DNA from: an uncultured Candidatus Berkelbacteria bacterium
Lineage (GTDB): Bacteria; Patescibacteriota; UBA1384; UBA12157
NCBI GenBank assembly: GCA_903877885.1
Contig: CAIRFN010000006.1
Coordinates: forward strand, 220,332 to 259,309
DNA: 38,978 bases
Direction: 5' to 3'
Position 1 is the stretch's first letter, and each line of letters starts with the position of its first letter. Positions 18,531 through 26,895 of the stretch are shown here, piece after piece. A program made the position numbers and the translations under genes. Under the pieces are notes generated by a model that searched no databases, was not told the origin of the DNA, and was given only the letters and a program-made list of their open reading frames with translations.

Positions 18531-18998
18531 ATGCGCGGAAAACAAGCTGTAAAAAGATTAATTAAACCGGATTTGAAATATAATTCACAAACTGTGGCTC
18601 GCTTTATTAATAAAGTGATGTATCGCGGTCAAAAAGAAACCGGTCGAAAACTGGTTTACAAAGCTTTTGATATTATCAAAGATAAGTTAAATACTGAACC
18701 TTTGAATGTGTTTGAAACTGCTTTGAAAAATACTGCTCCACTTTTAGAAGTTAAAGCTCGCCGAATTGGTGGCGCTACTTACCAAGTGCCAATGGAAGTT
18801 CGTCCAGAACGTAAAATGGCTTTAGCCATGCGTTGGATTATTGGTGCTTCTCGTGCTGGTCACGGTGATTTTTCCGAGCTTTTGGCTAAACAATTGATGG
18901 ACGCCTTTAACAATACTGGCGATGCCATGAAAAAGCGTGAAGTCTTGCACAAGATGGCCGAAGCCAACAAAGCTTTCGCCCACTATGCTAGATTCTAA
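18531..18998 (+). CDS. rpsG: 30S ribosomal protein S7
   Basis: 155 aa, close to the usual 156. S7 starts assembly of the 30S head and lies at the tRNA exit site. Blocks seen: MRGKQAVKRLIKPD, RFINKVMYRGQKE, GGATYQVPMEVRPERK and the terminal MAEANKAFAHYARF. Shine-Dalgarno AAGGA precedes ATG 18531. The end of the gene is duplicated downstream: YARF plus stop recurs at 19039-19053 (see the cassette at 18984-19053). A REP-like repeat and a strong terminator end the operon. Confidence 0.97.
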   Translation: MRGKQAVKRLIKPDLKYNSQTVARFINKVMYRGQKETGRKLVYKAFDIIKDKLNTEPLNVFETALKNTAPLLEVKARRIGGATYQVPMEVRPERKMALAMRWIIGASRAGHGDFSELLAKQLMDAFNNTGDAMKKREVLHKMAEANKAFAHYARF

Positions 18999-19053
18999 CG
19001 GAATCTAGCACAACGTTCTTGCTGTCAAGCAAGGTTGTTACGCGAGATTCTAA
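18984..19053 (+). other. C-terminal duplication with inverted repeat, rpsG
   Basis: Copy A, TATGCTAGATTCTAA (18984-18998), and copy B, TACGCGAGATTCTAA (19039-19053), both encode YARF and stop, with two synonymous differences. GCTAGATTC (18987-18995) pairs with GAATCTAGC (19001-19009). A second hairpin, ACAAC...CTTGCT-GTCA-AGCAAG-GTTGT (19010-19038), ends exactly where B starts. Deleting 18984-19038 restores the gene. Confidence 0.75.
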
Positions 19054-19066
19054 TAAATTTTAAATT

Positions 19067-19112
19067 GTCATTCTCGAGCCGGATGGTAATCCGACATCAA
19101 GAATCCAGAATA
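19067..19112. repeat. REP-like dispersed hairpin, copy 2
   Basis: Second copy of the repeat at 380-433. Outer stem ATTCT (19070-19074)/AGAAT (19100-19104), inner stem CGGAT/ATCCG (19080-19084/19089-19093). The inner stem differs from copy 1 in sequence and length but still pairs. Placed between the rpsG duplication and its terminator. Confidence 0.65.
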
Positions 19113-19120
19113 CGATATAC

Positions 19121-19146
19121 AAAAATGACCCTCCGGGGTCATTTTT
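19121..19146. terminator. Terminator after rpsG, symmetrical
   Basis: AAAAATGACCC (19121-19131), loop TCCG, GGGTCATTTTT (19136-19146): an 11-bp stem with an A run on one side and T run on the other, so it could work in both directions. Confidence 0.9.
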
Positions 19147-19158
19147 GGTTGTAACTAA

Positions 19159-19187
19159 TTGACATTTTTGATTTTTTATGGTATAGT
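19159..19187 (+). promoter_or_regulatory. Promoter of the 19277-20242 gene
   Basis: -35 TTGACA (19159-19164), 17-nt spacer, -10 TATAGT (19182-19187). The leader can fold a GATGGTT/AACCGTC hairpin near 19198-19216. Confidence 0.8.
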
Positions 19188-19276
19188 TAGATGTTTAGAT
19201 GGTTGAAAAACCGTCAAAAGCATCTGGATAATTTAATATTGGCGCGATTCGCGAAATTTGTTTTAGGGAGAAACCA

Positions 19277-20242
19277 ATGACAAGGGAAGACAAAGCTGTT
19301 TTTCGAGCAGCGATCGAACTGATGACTTCTAGTAAAGCCGTGCGGCAAAGTCGTAACCAGGCTGCCAGAACTTATCGTGGTGTTCATGTTACTGTTGATG
19401 CTGATAGTGGCAAATTGCCAGCCGGCATTGCCATGGATTTAGCTAAATTTCTGGCTGATTATGGCTTTAGAGGAAAAGCTCAATTCAGTGCTTCAATTAT
19501 TGGGGCAGGTCAGGTATTCAGTGGAATTCATTTGGTCAAAGGTTGGCCAGACATGCTCGCTATCGAAATGACTTTCTGTAAAAATTGTCAGGCGGTTCGA
19601 TTATGGTTGTATGTTACGGCCGAGCAATATGATAAAGTCATCTATCGTTTTAATCTAACGAGCGATAATTCTATTAATGAATTATTACTCGTGGATAAAA
19701 TCACAGATGAAACATCAAATAAAGAAACGATTTATTTAAAAACCTGGTCCGAGGAAACTTTGAAACAAATTCTAGATAATCTGCAAGAGTTCGCAAATCA
19801 AAATGGCGAATTCGAATTTAAGGCATTATGTCAAATTGTAATGGAAAGATTCCAAATTAGTTCGGCTATTGATGGCCGAACTTTATATTTTGGTGTCGCT
19901 AAGCCGATGATCGAAGCAGGACATCTCACCAGAATTAGTAAGCAACTCTATCGGCTCAATTCGGCCCCGTTTCTTCTGCCGGAAGTTTTATCGGCGTTAG
20001 TCGAATCTGATGCTGATGAGCTGAAAGCTACTCGTGCCTACACTTTAGTCCGCGAAGCTCAAGCAGCTAAACGGGCTCTAGAGACTTTGGAAGTCGAAGA
20101 TCAGCAATTGCATACAAAACAAGAGTTGATGTATGCGCAATTAACCGAAATTGAAATTTCCAGAGCCGATTTGGCTAAACGGATTGAATCCGCTAAGCTG
20201 ACTATCGACCAAGCTCGAGTCGAACTTGAGCAAATAGTTTAA
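19277..20242 (+). CDS. Hypothetical protein with C-terminal coiled coil, 321 aa
   Basis: Not recognised. Residues about 1-135 look like a mixed alpha/beta domain containing one CxxC (FCKNCQAVRLWLYV). About 150-235 may be a helical winged-helix-like region (LKQILDNLQEF to LTRISKQLYRL; inference from helix pattern only). About 240-321 is a strong coiled coil (AQAAKRALETLEVEDQQLHT onward). No signal peptide or membrane segment. Shine-Dalgarno AGGGAG precedes ATG 19277. It is a stand-alone gene with consensus promoter and terminator. It could be a DNA-binding or scaffolding protein, but nothing proves that. Confidence 0.75.
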   Translation: MTREDKAVFRAAIELMTSSKAVRQSRNQAARTYRGVHVTVDADSGKLPAGIAMDLAKFLADYGFRGKAQFSASIIGAGQVFSGIHLVKGWPDMLAIEMTFCKNCQAVRLWLYVTAEQYDKVIYRFNLTSDNSINELLLVDKITDETSNKETIYLKTWSEETLKQILDNLQEFANQNGEFEFKALCQIVMERFQISSAIDGRTLYFGVAKPMIEAGHLTRISKQLYRLNSAPFLLPEVLSALVESDADELKATRAYTLVREAQAAKRALETLEVEDQQLHTKQELMYAQLTEIEISRADLAKRIESAKLTIDQARVELEQIV

Positions 20243-20264
20243 ATTCTATTTCTATCGAACCATG

Positions 20265-20289
20265 CCGGTCGTTTATTCGACCGGTTTTT
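20265..20289 (+). terminator. Rho-independent terminator
   Basis: CCGGTCG (20265-20271), 6-nt loop, CGACCGG (20278-20284), then TTTTT. Confidence 0.9.
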
Positions 20290-20313
20290 GGTACTATTTT
20301 TCAGACTTATCTC

Positions 20314-20342
20314 TTGACAAAAGACGGATTTTCTGGTACAAT
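20314..20342 (+). promoter_or_regulatory. Promoter of the 20433-21092 gene
   Basis: -35 TTGACA (20314-20319), 17-nt spacer, -10 TACAAT (20337-20342). The leader of about 80 nt contains a GACCG/CGGTC hairpin (20391-20395/20403-20407). Confidence 0.85.
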
Positions 20343-20432
20343 TTTTAGTTCTGAATATTTCGGAACAACTTAAAAATATAACTAAATAGAAGACCGACAC
20401 AAGCGGTCAAATTTGCTTAAAAGGGGTGTGAA

Positions 20433-21092
20433 ATGGCACGACCATCACACGTCAAAAATTCTGTCGGCGGCGCCGGTGTTAAACTGGCCCGGGTGAACGA
20501 AGAGAAGCCAGTTCAGAACAACGACCAACTTCTGGTCATTGTTCGGATTGCTCATCTCAAAGCAAATGGCAATAACCGTTGTTATGGCGATGGCCAGATC
20601 GACAATGGCGCCGGGCAGGCCCAGGTTGGTGACAACGTTTTCATTATCCATGGCGCAGCCAGTCGGATGATGGAACGGGGTTTCGGTGCCGGGTCACTGG
20701 TTGCCGTTAAGATCAAGCGCCAAGAAGGCGAATTCGATCCTGACGGGAAGTACCAGTGGGTTGCGACATATTTCGACATGAACCATGCCGAGAACGTTGC
20801 GATCAACATCTCCGAGTCGATTCAAAAAAAACAGATCGATTATATCGGTCGCGCCCGCGTCGCCTTACAATGCTACAAGGCTTTGGATGCTACCGATCGC
20901 GATGAACCGAAGGCCAAGAAGGCGTATACCGATCTCTGTGCTGGTTTGGCGCAAAACGATTCCGAAGTTGTTCTGTCAGCTGCTGGTCAGCTGAATGTCT
21001 TCGTCCAGGCGATCAACCGCCGAAAAGAGCTCGACGCAAAGTCCAACGCCGAAGCCGCAGCTCTGCTCGCCGAGTTCGGCGATCTCGTCTAG
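20433..21092 (+). CDS. Hypothetical protein, 219 aa, with GC-rich codon use
   Basis: Not recognised. It appears soluble. The first 100 residues are beta-rich (LLVIVRIAHLK, VFIIHGAASRM, LVAVKIKRQ) and the rest mainly helical, Ala-rich and charged, ending ALLAEFGDLV. Its codons favour CTG, GTC, ATC, AAC and GCC, and by eye the gene is well above the GC of its neighbours (about 60% in its first 60 bases). It has a near-consensus promoter, Shine-Dalgarno AAAAGGGG and its own terminator. Biased codons plus strong signals suggest either high expression or recent transfer; the sequence alone does not decide. Function unknown. Confidence 0.8.
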   Translation: MARPSHVKNSVGGAGVKLARVNEEKPVQNNDQLLVIVRIAHLKANGNNRCYGDGQIDNGAGQAQVGDNVFIIHGAASRMMERGFGAGSLVAVKIKRQEGEFDPDGKYQWVATYFDMNHAENVAINISESIQKKQIDYIGRARVALQCYKALDATDRDEPKAKKAYTDLCAGLAQNDSEVVLSAAGQLNVFVQAINRRKELDAKSNAEAAALLAEFGDLV

Positions 21093-21131
21093 GCTCAAGG
21101 ATGAGACAGTCTTCTATCGAACGAACCTACT

Positions 21132-21159
21132 AACCGGTCGCATGATGCTGCCGGTTTTT
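21132..21159 (+). terminator. Rho-independent terminator
   Basis: AACCGG (21132-21137) pairs with CCGGTT (21151-21156), with T residues to 21159. The following TTTTTGGTAT resembles the sequence after the terminators at 445 and 20265. Confidence 0.85.
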
Positions 21160-21204
21160 GGTATCTAAAAATAGAATCATGAATCAAGAAGTATGAATCA
21201 AGTA

Positions 21205-21233
21205 TTGAATAAGATTGAAAATTGATGTATAGT
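21205..21233 (+). promoter_or_regulatory. fusA promoter
   Basis: -35 TTGAAT (21205-21210), 17-nt spacer, -10 TATAGT (21228-21233). Shine-Dalgarno GAAGGAG before ATG 21290. Confidence 0.7.
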
Positions 21234-21289
21234 AGCAAAAGAAGGGGAAATTTTTTAGTAATTAATATTTAACTCTGAAGGAGTATCTT

Positions 21290-23386
21290 ATGGCACGAGA
21301 GTATAGCTTAGAAAAAACCCGTAACTTTGGTATTATTGCTCACATTGACGCTGGGAAAACCACCGTTTCCGAACGTATTTTGTATTATACTGGTAAAACC
21401 TATAAAATCGGTGAAGTTCATGAAGGCGCTGCCACCATGGACTGGATGGAGCAAGAGCAGGAACGTGGTATTACCATCACTTCAGCCGCTACCACCTGTT
21501 TTTGGGCGACCATGGATAATCCAACTGAAAAGGTTCGTTTTAACATTATTGATACTCCTGGGCACATCGACTTTACTGCTGAAGTACAACGGTCCCTCCG
21601 GGTCCTAGACGGCGCTGTAGTTGTTTTTGATGGGGTTGCAGGTGTAGAACCGCAATCTGAAACTGTTTGGCATCAAGCCGACAAGTTTGAAGTACCTCGA
21701 ATCTGCTTTATTAACAAACTCGATCGTATGGGCGCGGATTTTTACCGTTCTTTCCAATCAATTATTGATCGCTTAACCAATTACGCTGTGGCCATGCAAA
21801 TCCCAATCGGGACTGAAGCTGATTTGGAAGGCGTCATCGATCTTTTGAAAATGAAAGCAATTTATTTTGATGGTGACAAAGGCGAAAAGTTGCGCGAAGC
21901 GGAAATTCCAGCCGAGCTTAAAGCTGATGCTGACAAATATCATCAAATCTTGATTGAAAAAATTGCCGAAAATGATGAAGATTTACTCAATAAATACCTC
22001 GAAGGCGAAGAATTAAATATCGATGAATTAAAGAAAGCGGCTCGCAAAGCCACGATTGATAACAAATTGATTTTGGTTTTCTGTGGTTCGGCTTTAAAAA
22101 ACAAAGGTGTTCAACCAATGCTTGACGCGGTTGTTGATTATTTGCCAAGCCCACTCGATATTCCACCAATCAAAGGTATCAAACCTCGAACCGATGAGCA
22201 ATTAGAGCGACACGCATCGGACGCCGAACCATTTGCCGCTTTGGCTTTCAAAGTTGCCGCTGATCCTTTTGTTGGGACTTTGACTTTTTTCCGCGTTTAT
22301 TCCGGAACCTTAAAAGCCGGTTCCTATGTAGCTAACCCAGGTAAAAATACCCGAGAACGCATCGGCCGTATTGTTCGACTCCATGCCAATCACCGTGAAG
22401 ATGTAGAAGACGTTTACGCAGGGGATATTGCCGCCGCCATTGGTTTGAAAGGCACTTTTACCGGAGATACTCTCTGTGATGAAGCTAGCCCAATTCTTTT
22501 GGAAACAATTGAATTTCCTGAACCAGTTATCTCGGTGGCGATTGAACCAAAAACCAAAGCTGACCAAGAAAAAATGGGTATTGCTTTGAATCGTTTGGCC
22601 CAAGAAGATCCAACTTTCCGAATCAAGGGCGACCATGAAACTGGTGAAACTATTATCTCTGGTATGGGTGAACTTCACTTGGATATTTTGGTTGACCGTA
22701 TGAAACGCGAATTTAAGGTTGAGGCCAATGTTGGTAATCCCCAAGTGGCTTACAAAGAAACTATTCGCAAATCGGTTAAACAAGAAGGTAAGTTTATTCG
22801 CCAATCTGGTGGTCGCGGTCAGTATGGTCACGTTTGGATTGAATTAACTCCATTGGAACGCGGCGCCGGTTTTGAATTTATTGATAAAGTTGTTGGCGGC
22901 GCCATTCCAAAAGAATATATTCCAGCAGTTGAAAAAGGTGTCAAAGAAGCCATGGCTAAAGGTGTGGTGGCAGGCTACCCATTGGTTGACGCCTCTGTTA
23001 CCCTTTACGATGGAACTTTCCACGAAGTCGATTCTTCGGAAATGGCTTTCCAAATTGCCGGTTCGATGGCTTTCCAAGATGGTGTTCGTAAAGCCGATCC
23101 AGTGATTTTGGAACCAGTCATGAAAATTGAAGTCGTTACTCCTGAAGATTTTATGGGTGATGTAATGGGTGACCTTAACTCAAAACGTGGTCAGATTAAA
23201 GAAATGTCTGATCGAGCTAAAATGAAGGTGATTGACGCGCAAGCGCCACTAGCCGAAATGTTTGGTTATGCCACTCAGCTTCGTTCCATGACTCAAGGTC
23301 GCGCTTCCTATACCATGGAATTCGATCATTTAGCTGAAGTTCCGGCTCACATTGCTCAAAAGATTATCGACGGCCGACAGAAGTAA
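21290..23386 (+). CDS. fusA: Elongation factor G
   Basis: 698 aa GTPase that drives translocation and, with RRF, ribosome recycling. G motifs are AHIDAGKTT (17-25), [19 protein letters not shown] (from 88) and NKLDRMGAD (from 142). Domain IV and V blocks include [33 protein letters not shown]. Length is standard for a single EF-G. It sits between rpsG and tuf as in the ancestral str operon, but here two orphan genes, its own promoter and its own terminator separate it from rpsG. Confidence 0.98.
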   Translation: MAREYSLEKTRNFGIIAHIDAGKTTVSERILYYTGKTYKIGEVHEGAATMDWMEQEQERGITITSAATTCFWATMDNPTEKVRFNIIDTPGHIDFTAEVQRSLRVLDGAVVVFDGVAGVEPQSETVWHQADKFEVPRICFINKLDRMGADFYRSFQSIIDRLTNYAVAMQIPIGTEADLEGVIDLLKMKAIYFDGDKGEKLREAEIPAELKADADKYHQILIEKIAENDEDLLNKYLEGEELNIDELKKAARKATIDNKLILVFCGSALKNKGVQPMLDAVVDYLPSPLDIPPIKGIKPRTDEQLERHASDAEPFAALAFKVAADPFVGTLTFFRVYSGTLKAGSYVANPGKNTRERIGRIVRLHANHREDVEDVYAGDIAAAIGLKGTFTGDTLCDEASPILLETIEFPEPVISVAIEPKTKADQEKMGIALNRLAQEDPTFRIKGDHETGETIISGMGELHLDILVDRMKREFKVEANVGNPQVAYKETIRKSVKQEGKFIRQSGGRGQYGHVWIELTPLERGAGFEFIDKVVGGAIPKEYIPAVEKGVKEAMAKGVVAGYPLVDASVTLYDGTFHEVDSSEMAFQIAGSMAFQDGVRKADPVILEPVMKIEVVTPEDFMGDVMGDLNSKRGQIKEMSDRAKMKVIDAQAPLAEMFGYATQLRSMTQGRASYTMEFDHLAEVPAHIAQKIIDGRQK

Positions 23387-23410
23387 AACGATATAGATAT
23401 CTAATCAATA

Positions 23411-23446
23411 AAATAGCCTAATCAGAAATGAAAGGGCTATTTTTTA
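23411..23446 (+). terminator. Terminator after fusA
   Basis: AAATAGCC (23411-23418) pairs with GGCTATTT (23435-23442), extending into a T run. Confidence 0.85.
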
Positions 23447-23521
23447 TTTTAGCAAAAAGCTCATCGTATTTTTTAAAAAATCGTGGTAAAATTAAAGTGT
23501 TAAACAAAAGAAAGGAATCAA

Positions 23522-24397
23522 ATGGACTATATTGCTCTGGCTAAACGCGCTTATCAAATTACAATTAAACACCCGTTTTTGTGGATTTTTGGTATGTTTG
23601 TGGTTGGAACGGTTGGTTTTAGTAATATTGGTAGCTTAAACGATAAAGATAGAGCCGGATTACACAACATCAGCCAAGCGCAAATCAATAATTATATCAA
23701 TGAACACTGGTCATTAGTCTGTTATTTAGCCGGAATTTTAATTGTTCTAGTCGCAGTTTGCTTTGTTTTTGCCATTATTTCTCAAGGTGCCTTAATCGGT
23801 ACGACGGAAAAACTGGAACAAAAAGAGAAAGCGGATTTTCATATCGGTTTTAAAATCGGCAATAAATTTTTTAGCCGGCTTCTTGGTTTAGGAATTGTTT
23901 ATTTCTTGATTATTATGTTAGGAACATTTATTCTTTTTACGCCATTTTTAATGTTTATTGCTGGCAAAATGGTTGTTCCAGCGGTGATTTGGGGATTTTT
24001 TGCCCTAATTGTTTTTGTGGCTTTAGCGATTAGTGTTCAGCTTGTTTCTCCTTATGCGAGTCGAATTTTGGTCTTGGAAGACAAATCAATTAAACAGAGT
24101 TTTAAGGATGCCAATAAATTCGCTTGCAAGCATCTTGGTAAAATTATTTTGGTTTATTTAACTATTGCGATTATTTCAGCGATCTTTGTGACTTGTTTTG
24201 CTTTAGCTTTAATACTTGTTGGTTCAATTCTGGCTCTTATTGGAGTAGCTATCTGGTTGGCATCGGCTATCGCTGGTATACTTTATGTTGCCGCTGTCGG
24301 TTCCGCGCTCTTGATTGTCATTATCATGATTGGCGCGGCATTTAAGGCTTTCCAATCTGTTCTTTTGACTTTGGCGTACAAAGAACTGAAAAAGTGA
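23522..24397 (+). CDS. Polytopic membrane protein of unknown function
   Basis: 291 aa with about six hydrophobic segments (roughly 18-38, 60-85, 118-142, 148-172, 208-240, 245-282). The N-terminus (YIALAKRAYQITIKHPFLWIFGMF) has the 'helix, then K-H-P-x-L-W' start seen in many uncharacterised bacterial membrane proteins of YciC/DUF975-like type; the middle has SPYASRILVLEDKSIKQSFKDA, an amphipathic loop typical of that group. This family link is from memory of the pattern and is tentative. Shine-Dalgarno AAAGGA precedes ATG 23522. The gene ends with TGA just before the first tuf promoter. Confidence 0.8.
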   Translation: MDYIALAKRAYQITIKHPFLWIFGMFVVGTVGFSNIGSLNDKDRAGLHNISQAQINNYINEHWSLVCYLAGILIVLVAVCFVFAIISQGALIGTTEKLEQKEKADFHIGFKIGNKFFSRLLGLGIVYFLIIMLGTFILFTPFLMFIAGKMVVPAVIWGFFALIVFVALAISVQLVSPYASRILVLEDKSIKQSFKDANKFACKHLGKIILVYLTIAIISAIFVTCFALALILVGSILALIGVAIWLASAIAGILYVAAVGSALLIVIIMIGAAFKAFQSVLLTLAYKELKK

Positions 24398-24404
24398 AAG
24401 AGTG

Positions 24405-24433
24405 TTGACGAAAGCAAAAACATTTGGTAAGAT
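24405..24433 (+). promoter_or_regulatory. Upstream tuf promoter P1
   Basis: -35 TTGACG (24405-24410), 17-nt spacer, -10 TAAGAT (24428-24433). Confidence 0.7.
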
Positions 24434-24452
24434 ATTAATCGAGGGAAAAAGG

Positions 24453-24481
24453 TTGACAAACCTTGATTTTTAAGATACAAT
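24453..24481 (+). promoter_or_regulatory. Downstream tuf promoter P2
   Basis: -35 TTGACA (24453-24458), 17-nt spacer, -10 TACAAT (24476-24481). The stronger of two tandem promoters 48 nt apart. Confidence 0.85.
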
Positions 24482-24543
24482 ATGTTAGTATCATTATGTA
24501 AGTTAATTAATAAATAAAAAACTAATTTTATTTGGAGGCCTCA

Positions 24544-25725
24544 ATGGCAGAAAAATTTGAACGCACAAAACCCCATGTAAACGTGGGTACAATCGGTCAC
24601 GTTGACCACGGAAAAACTACCTTAACCGCGGCTATTTTGAAAGTCCAAGCCGATAAAGGTTTAGCTCAAGCTCGTAACGTTGATCAAATCGACGCTGCTC
24701 CTGAAGAAAAAGAACGCGGTATTACTATCGCTACTTGTCACGTTGAATATGAGACTGCAAAACGTCACTATGCTCACGTCGACTGTCCAGGCCACGCTGA
24801 TTATGTTAAAAACATGATCACTGGTGCTGCTCAAATGGATGGCGCTATCTTGGTAGTTTCTGCCGCAGATGGTCCAATGCCTCAAACTCGCGAACACATT
24901 CTTTTGGCTTACCAAATTGGTGTGCCGAAAATTGTTGTTTTCATGAACAAAACCGACCAAGTCACTGATCCAGAACTTTTGGAATTAGTGGAAATGGAAA
25001 TTCGCGATTTGTTAACTAAATATCACTATAATGGTGATGAAACCCCAATCATTAAAGGTTCAGCTTTGAAAGCCCTTGAAGGCGATCCAGCTAACGTTAA
25101 AGCGATTGGTGATTTAATGGATGCGCTTGATGCTTATATTCCAGAACCAGTTCGTGAAACCGACAAACCATTATTAATGGCTGTCGAAGATGTTTTCTCG
25201 ATCAAGGGTCGTGGAACTGTGGCTACTGGCCGTATTGAACGCGGTATGGTTAAAATCAACGATGAAGTTGAAATCGTCGGTATTAAACCAACCAAAAAAG
25301 TCGTTGTCACTGGTGTTGAAATGTTTAAAAAACAACTCGACTCCGGCATGGCTGGCGACAATGTTGGCTTGCTTCTTCGCGGTATTGAACGAGAAGATAT
25401 TGAACGTGGTCAAGTTATTGTTAAACCAGGTTCAATTACTCCACACACTGAATTTGACGCTGAAGTTTATATTTTAAGCAAAGAAGAAGGCGGACGACAC
25501 ACTCCATTCTTCAAAGGCTACAAACCACAATTCTACATTCGCACCACTGATGTGACCGGCGAAGTGGAATTGCCAGCTGATACTGAAATGGTTATGCCTG
25601 GCGATACAATTAGCTTCAAAGTTAAATTAATCCAACCTGTGGCAATGGAAGATGGCATGCGCTTCGCTATTCGCGAAGGTGGCCGAACCGTTGGTGCTGG
25701 TGTGGTAACAAAGATTAATAAATAA
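24544..25725 (+). CDS. tuf: Elongation factor Tu
   Basis: 393 aa GTPase that delivers aminoacyl-tRNA to the ribosome. Motifs: GHVDHGKTT (18-26), [43 protein letters not shown] (Thr where most bacteria have Cys in NKCD) and GSALKALEG. Domains 2 and 3 follow to the usual end VVTKINK. ATG 24544 is chosen; GGAGG at 24534-24538 gives a 5-nt gap, and an in-frame TTG at 24532 overlaps that site. Two tandem promoters suit a very abundant protein. rpsJ follows closely, the standard str-S10 junction. Confidence 0.98.
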   Translation: MAEKFERTKPHVNVGTIGHVDHGKTTLTAAILKVQADKGLAQARNVDQIDAAPEEKERGITIATCHVEYETAKRHYAHVDCPGHADYVKNMITGAAQMDGAILVVSAADGPMPQTREHILLAYQIGVPKIVVFMNKTDQVTDPELLELVEMEIRDLLTKYHYNGDETPIIKGSALKALEGDPANVKAIGDLMDALDAYIPEPVRETDKPLLMAVEDVFSIKGRGTVATGRIERGMVKINDEVEIVGIKPTKKVVVTGVEMFKKQLDSGMAGDNVGLLLRGIEREDIERGQVIVKPGSITPHTEFDAEVYILSKEEGGRHTPFFKGYKPQFYIRTTDVTGEVELPADTEMVMPGDTISFKVKLIQPVAMEDGMRFAIREGGRTVGAGVVTKINK

Positions 25726-25730
25726 ATAAT

Positions 25731-25744
25731 CCGCCAGCTGGCGG
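25731..25744. repeat. GC-rich palindrome between tuf and rpsJ
   Basis: CCGCCAGCTGGCGG is a perfect 14-base palindrome in an AT-rich gap, flanked by AT and AA. It shares the TCCGC...GCGGA theme with hairpins after rpoC (17962-17978) and rpsJ (26112-26126). Confidence 0.65.
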
Positions 25745-25763
25745 AAAACGTAGGAGTTGCACC

Positions 25764-26081
25764 TTGGCAAAAGAAAATCAACAAAAAATCAGAATTCGTT
25801 TGAAGGCCTATGACTATCGAATTATCGATAAGTCGGCCCGTAAGATTATTGAAACCGCTGAAAGAACTGGCGCCCAAGTAATTGGCCCAATTCCTTTGCC
25901 AACGGAGAAGAACAAAATCACTGTGCTGAAAAGCTCCTTTGTTCATAAAGATGCTCGCGAGCAGTTTGAAATGCGGATCCACAAACGTTTAATCGACGTA
26001 ATGGAACCAAATGCCAAGACCATTGATTCGTTAATGAGTCTTGACCTACCTGCCGGTGTAGACATCGAAATAAAAACCTAA
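25764..26081 (+). CDS. rpsJ: 30S ribosomal protein S10
   Basis: 105 aa; S10 is in the 30S head and also the NusE antitermination factor. Blocks: [27 protein letters not shown], and [29 protein letters not shown]. The start is TTG 25764 with TAGGAG 8 nt upstream; no suitable ATG exists. It ends EIKT, and EIKT plus stop is encoded again at 26129-26143. Unlike the usual S10 operon, rplC does not follow directly: 211 nt with three hairpins intervene. Confidence 0.96.
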   Translation: MAKENQQKIRIRLKAYDYRIIDKSARKIIETAERTGAQVIGPIPLPTEKNKITVLKSSFVHKDAREQFEMRIHKRLIDVMEPNAKTIDSLMSLDLPAGVDIEIKT

Positions 26082-26143
26082 TTTTCTTCGGAAAATTAGA
26101 ACTTTGTTTCCTTCCGCCGGGCGGAACGGAAATAAAAACATAG
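26067..26143 (+). other. C-terminal duplication with inverted repeat, rpsJ
   Basis: Copy A is GAA-ATA-AAA-ACC-TAA (26067-26081) and copy B is GAA-ATA-AAA-ACA-TAG (26129-26143). CTAATTTTC (26078-26086), a TTCG loop and GAAAATTAG (26091-26099) form a perfect 9-bp hairpin over the stop; pairing extends with an internal loop to GAAA (26067-26070)/TTTC (26107-26110). The GC hairpin TTCCGCC-G-GGCGGAA (26112-26126) follows and ends two bases before B. Deleting 26067-26128 restores rpsJ. Confidence 0.72.
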
Positions 26144-26157
26144 AAATTAAAATTATA

Positions 26158-26219
26158 TAATAAAATACTTGTCCGGATAAATCTTGCTACGGCGGGATCT
26201 TCCAGACAATATTTTATTA
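26158..26219 (+). promoter_or_regulatory. Long hairpin in the leader of rplC
   Basis: TAATAAAATA (26158-26167) pairs with TATTTTATTA (26210-26219). After a one-base bulge, TTGTC (26169-26173) pairs with GACAA (26205-26209), with further GGA/TCC and ATC/GAT pairs inside and a GC-rich apical loop. Position suggests either a ribosomal-protein operon regulator or an inserted palindrome. Confidence 0.55.
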
Positions 26220-26292
26220 CTTATATAGGATATTAAACTATATAACTACGAAAGCAATCGAAAATTGTTTTCCTCTAGAAAGAACCCAAGAT

Positions 26293-26895
26293 ATGAAAGC
26301 TATTGTCGGAAAAAAATTAGGGATGACTCGGATATTCAACGAAAAAGGTGCTGTAATTCCAGTAACCTTAATTTTAGCTGAACCAAACGTTGTCACTCAA
26401 ATTAAAACTGAAGAAAAAGATGGCTATGCTGCGACTCAAGTCGCTATGGTTCAAGATAAGAAACTCAAAAAACCGCAAGCCGGCCATTTGGCTAAAGTAG
26501 ATATTAAATCTCGAGTTTTGCGTGAATTTGCCTTAACTGATTTGAATCTTGGTGATAAAGTCGATTTAAATCAATTTAATGTCGGCGAAAAAGTGGTCGT
26601 TTCGGCGACCAGTAAAGGTAAAGGTTTTGCCGGTACAGTTAAACGACATAATTTCCATTGCGGACCTAAAACCCATGGTTCGAATAACTATCGTCAACCA
26701 GGTTCAATTGGTTCGATGTATCCACAACGCGTCATCAAAGGCCGCCGCATGGCTGGTCATATGGGTCACGAACAAGTAACTGTCAAGAATCTTGAAGTTG
26801 TACAAGTTGATTTACCAAACCATGTTATTTATATCCGCGGCGCGGTTCCAGGACCGGTCAAAGGTTTCGTCAGAATTTGGAGCGAAAATGTCTAA
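26293..26895 (+). CDS. rplC: 50S ribosomal protein L3
   Basis: 200 aa, early-assembly 23S rRNA-binding protein. Blocks: MKAIVGKKLGMTRIF at the start, KGKGFAGTVKRHNFHCGPKTHGS (positions about 114-136), and GSMYPQRVIKGRRMAGHMGHE. Length is standard. It heads the uninterrupted ribosomal gene run to rplO. No strong Shine-Dalgarno is seen (AGAAAG at 26279-26284), and the 211-nt gap after rpsJ holds the structured sequence at 26067-26219. Confidence 0.97.
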   Translation: MKAIVGKKLGMTRIFNEKGAVIPVTLILAEPNVVTQIKTEEKDGYAATQVAMVQDKKLKKPQAGHLAKVDIKSRVLREFALTDLNLGDKVDLNQFNVGEKVVVSATSKGKGFAGTVKRHNFHCGPKTHGSNNYRQPGSIGSMYPQRVIKGRRMAGHMGHEQVTVKNLEVVQVDLPNHVIYIRGAVPGPVKGFVRIWSENV

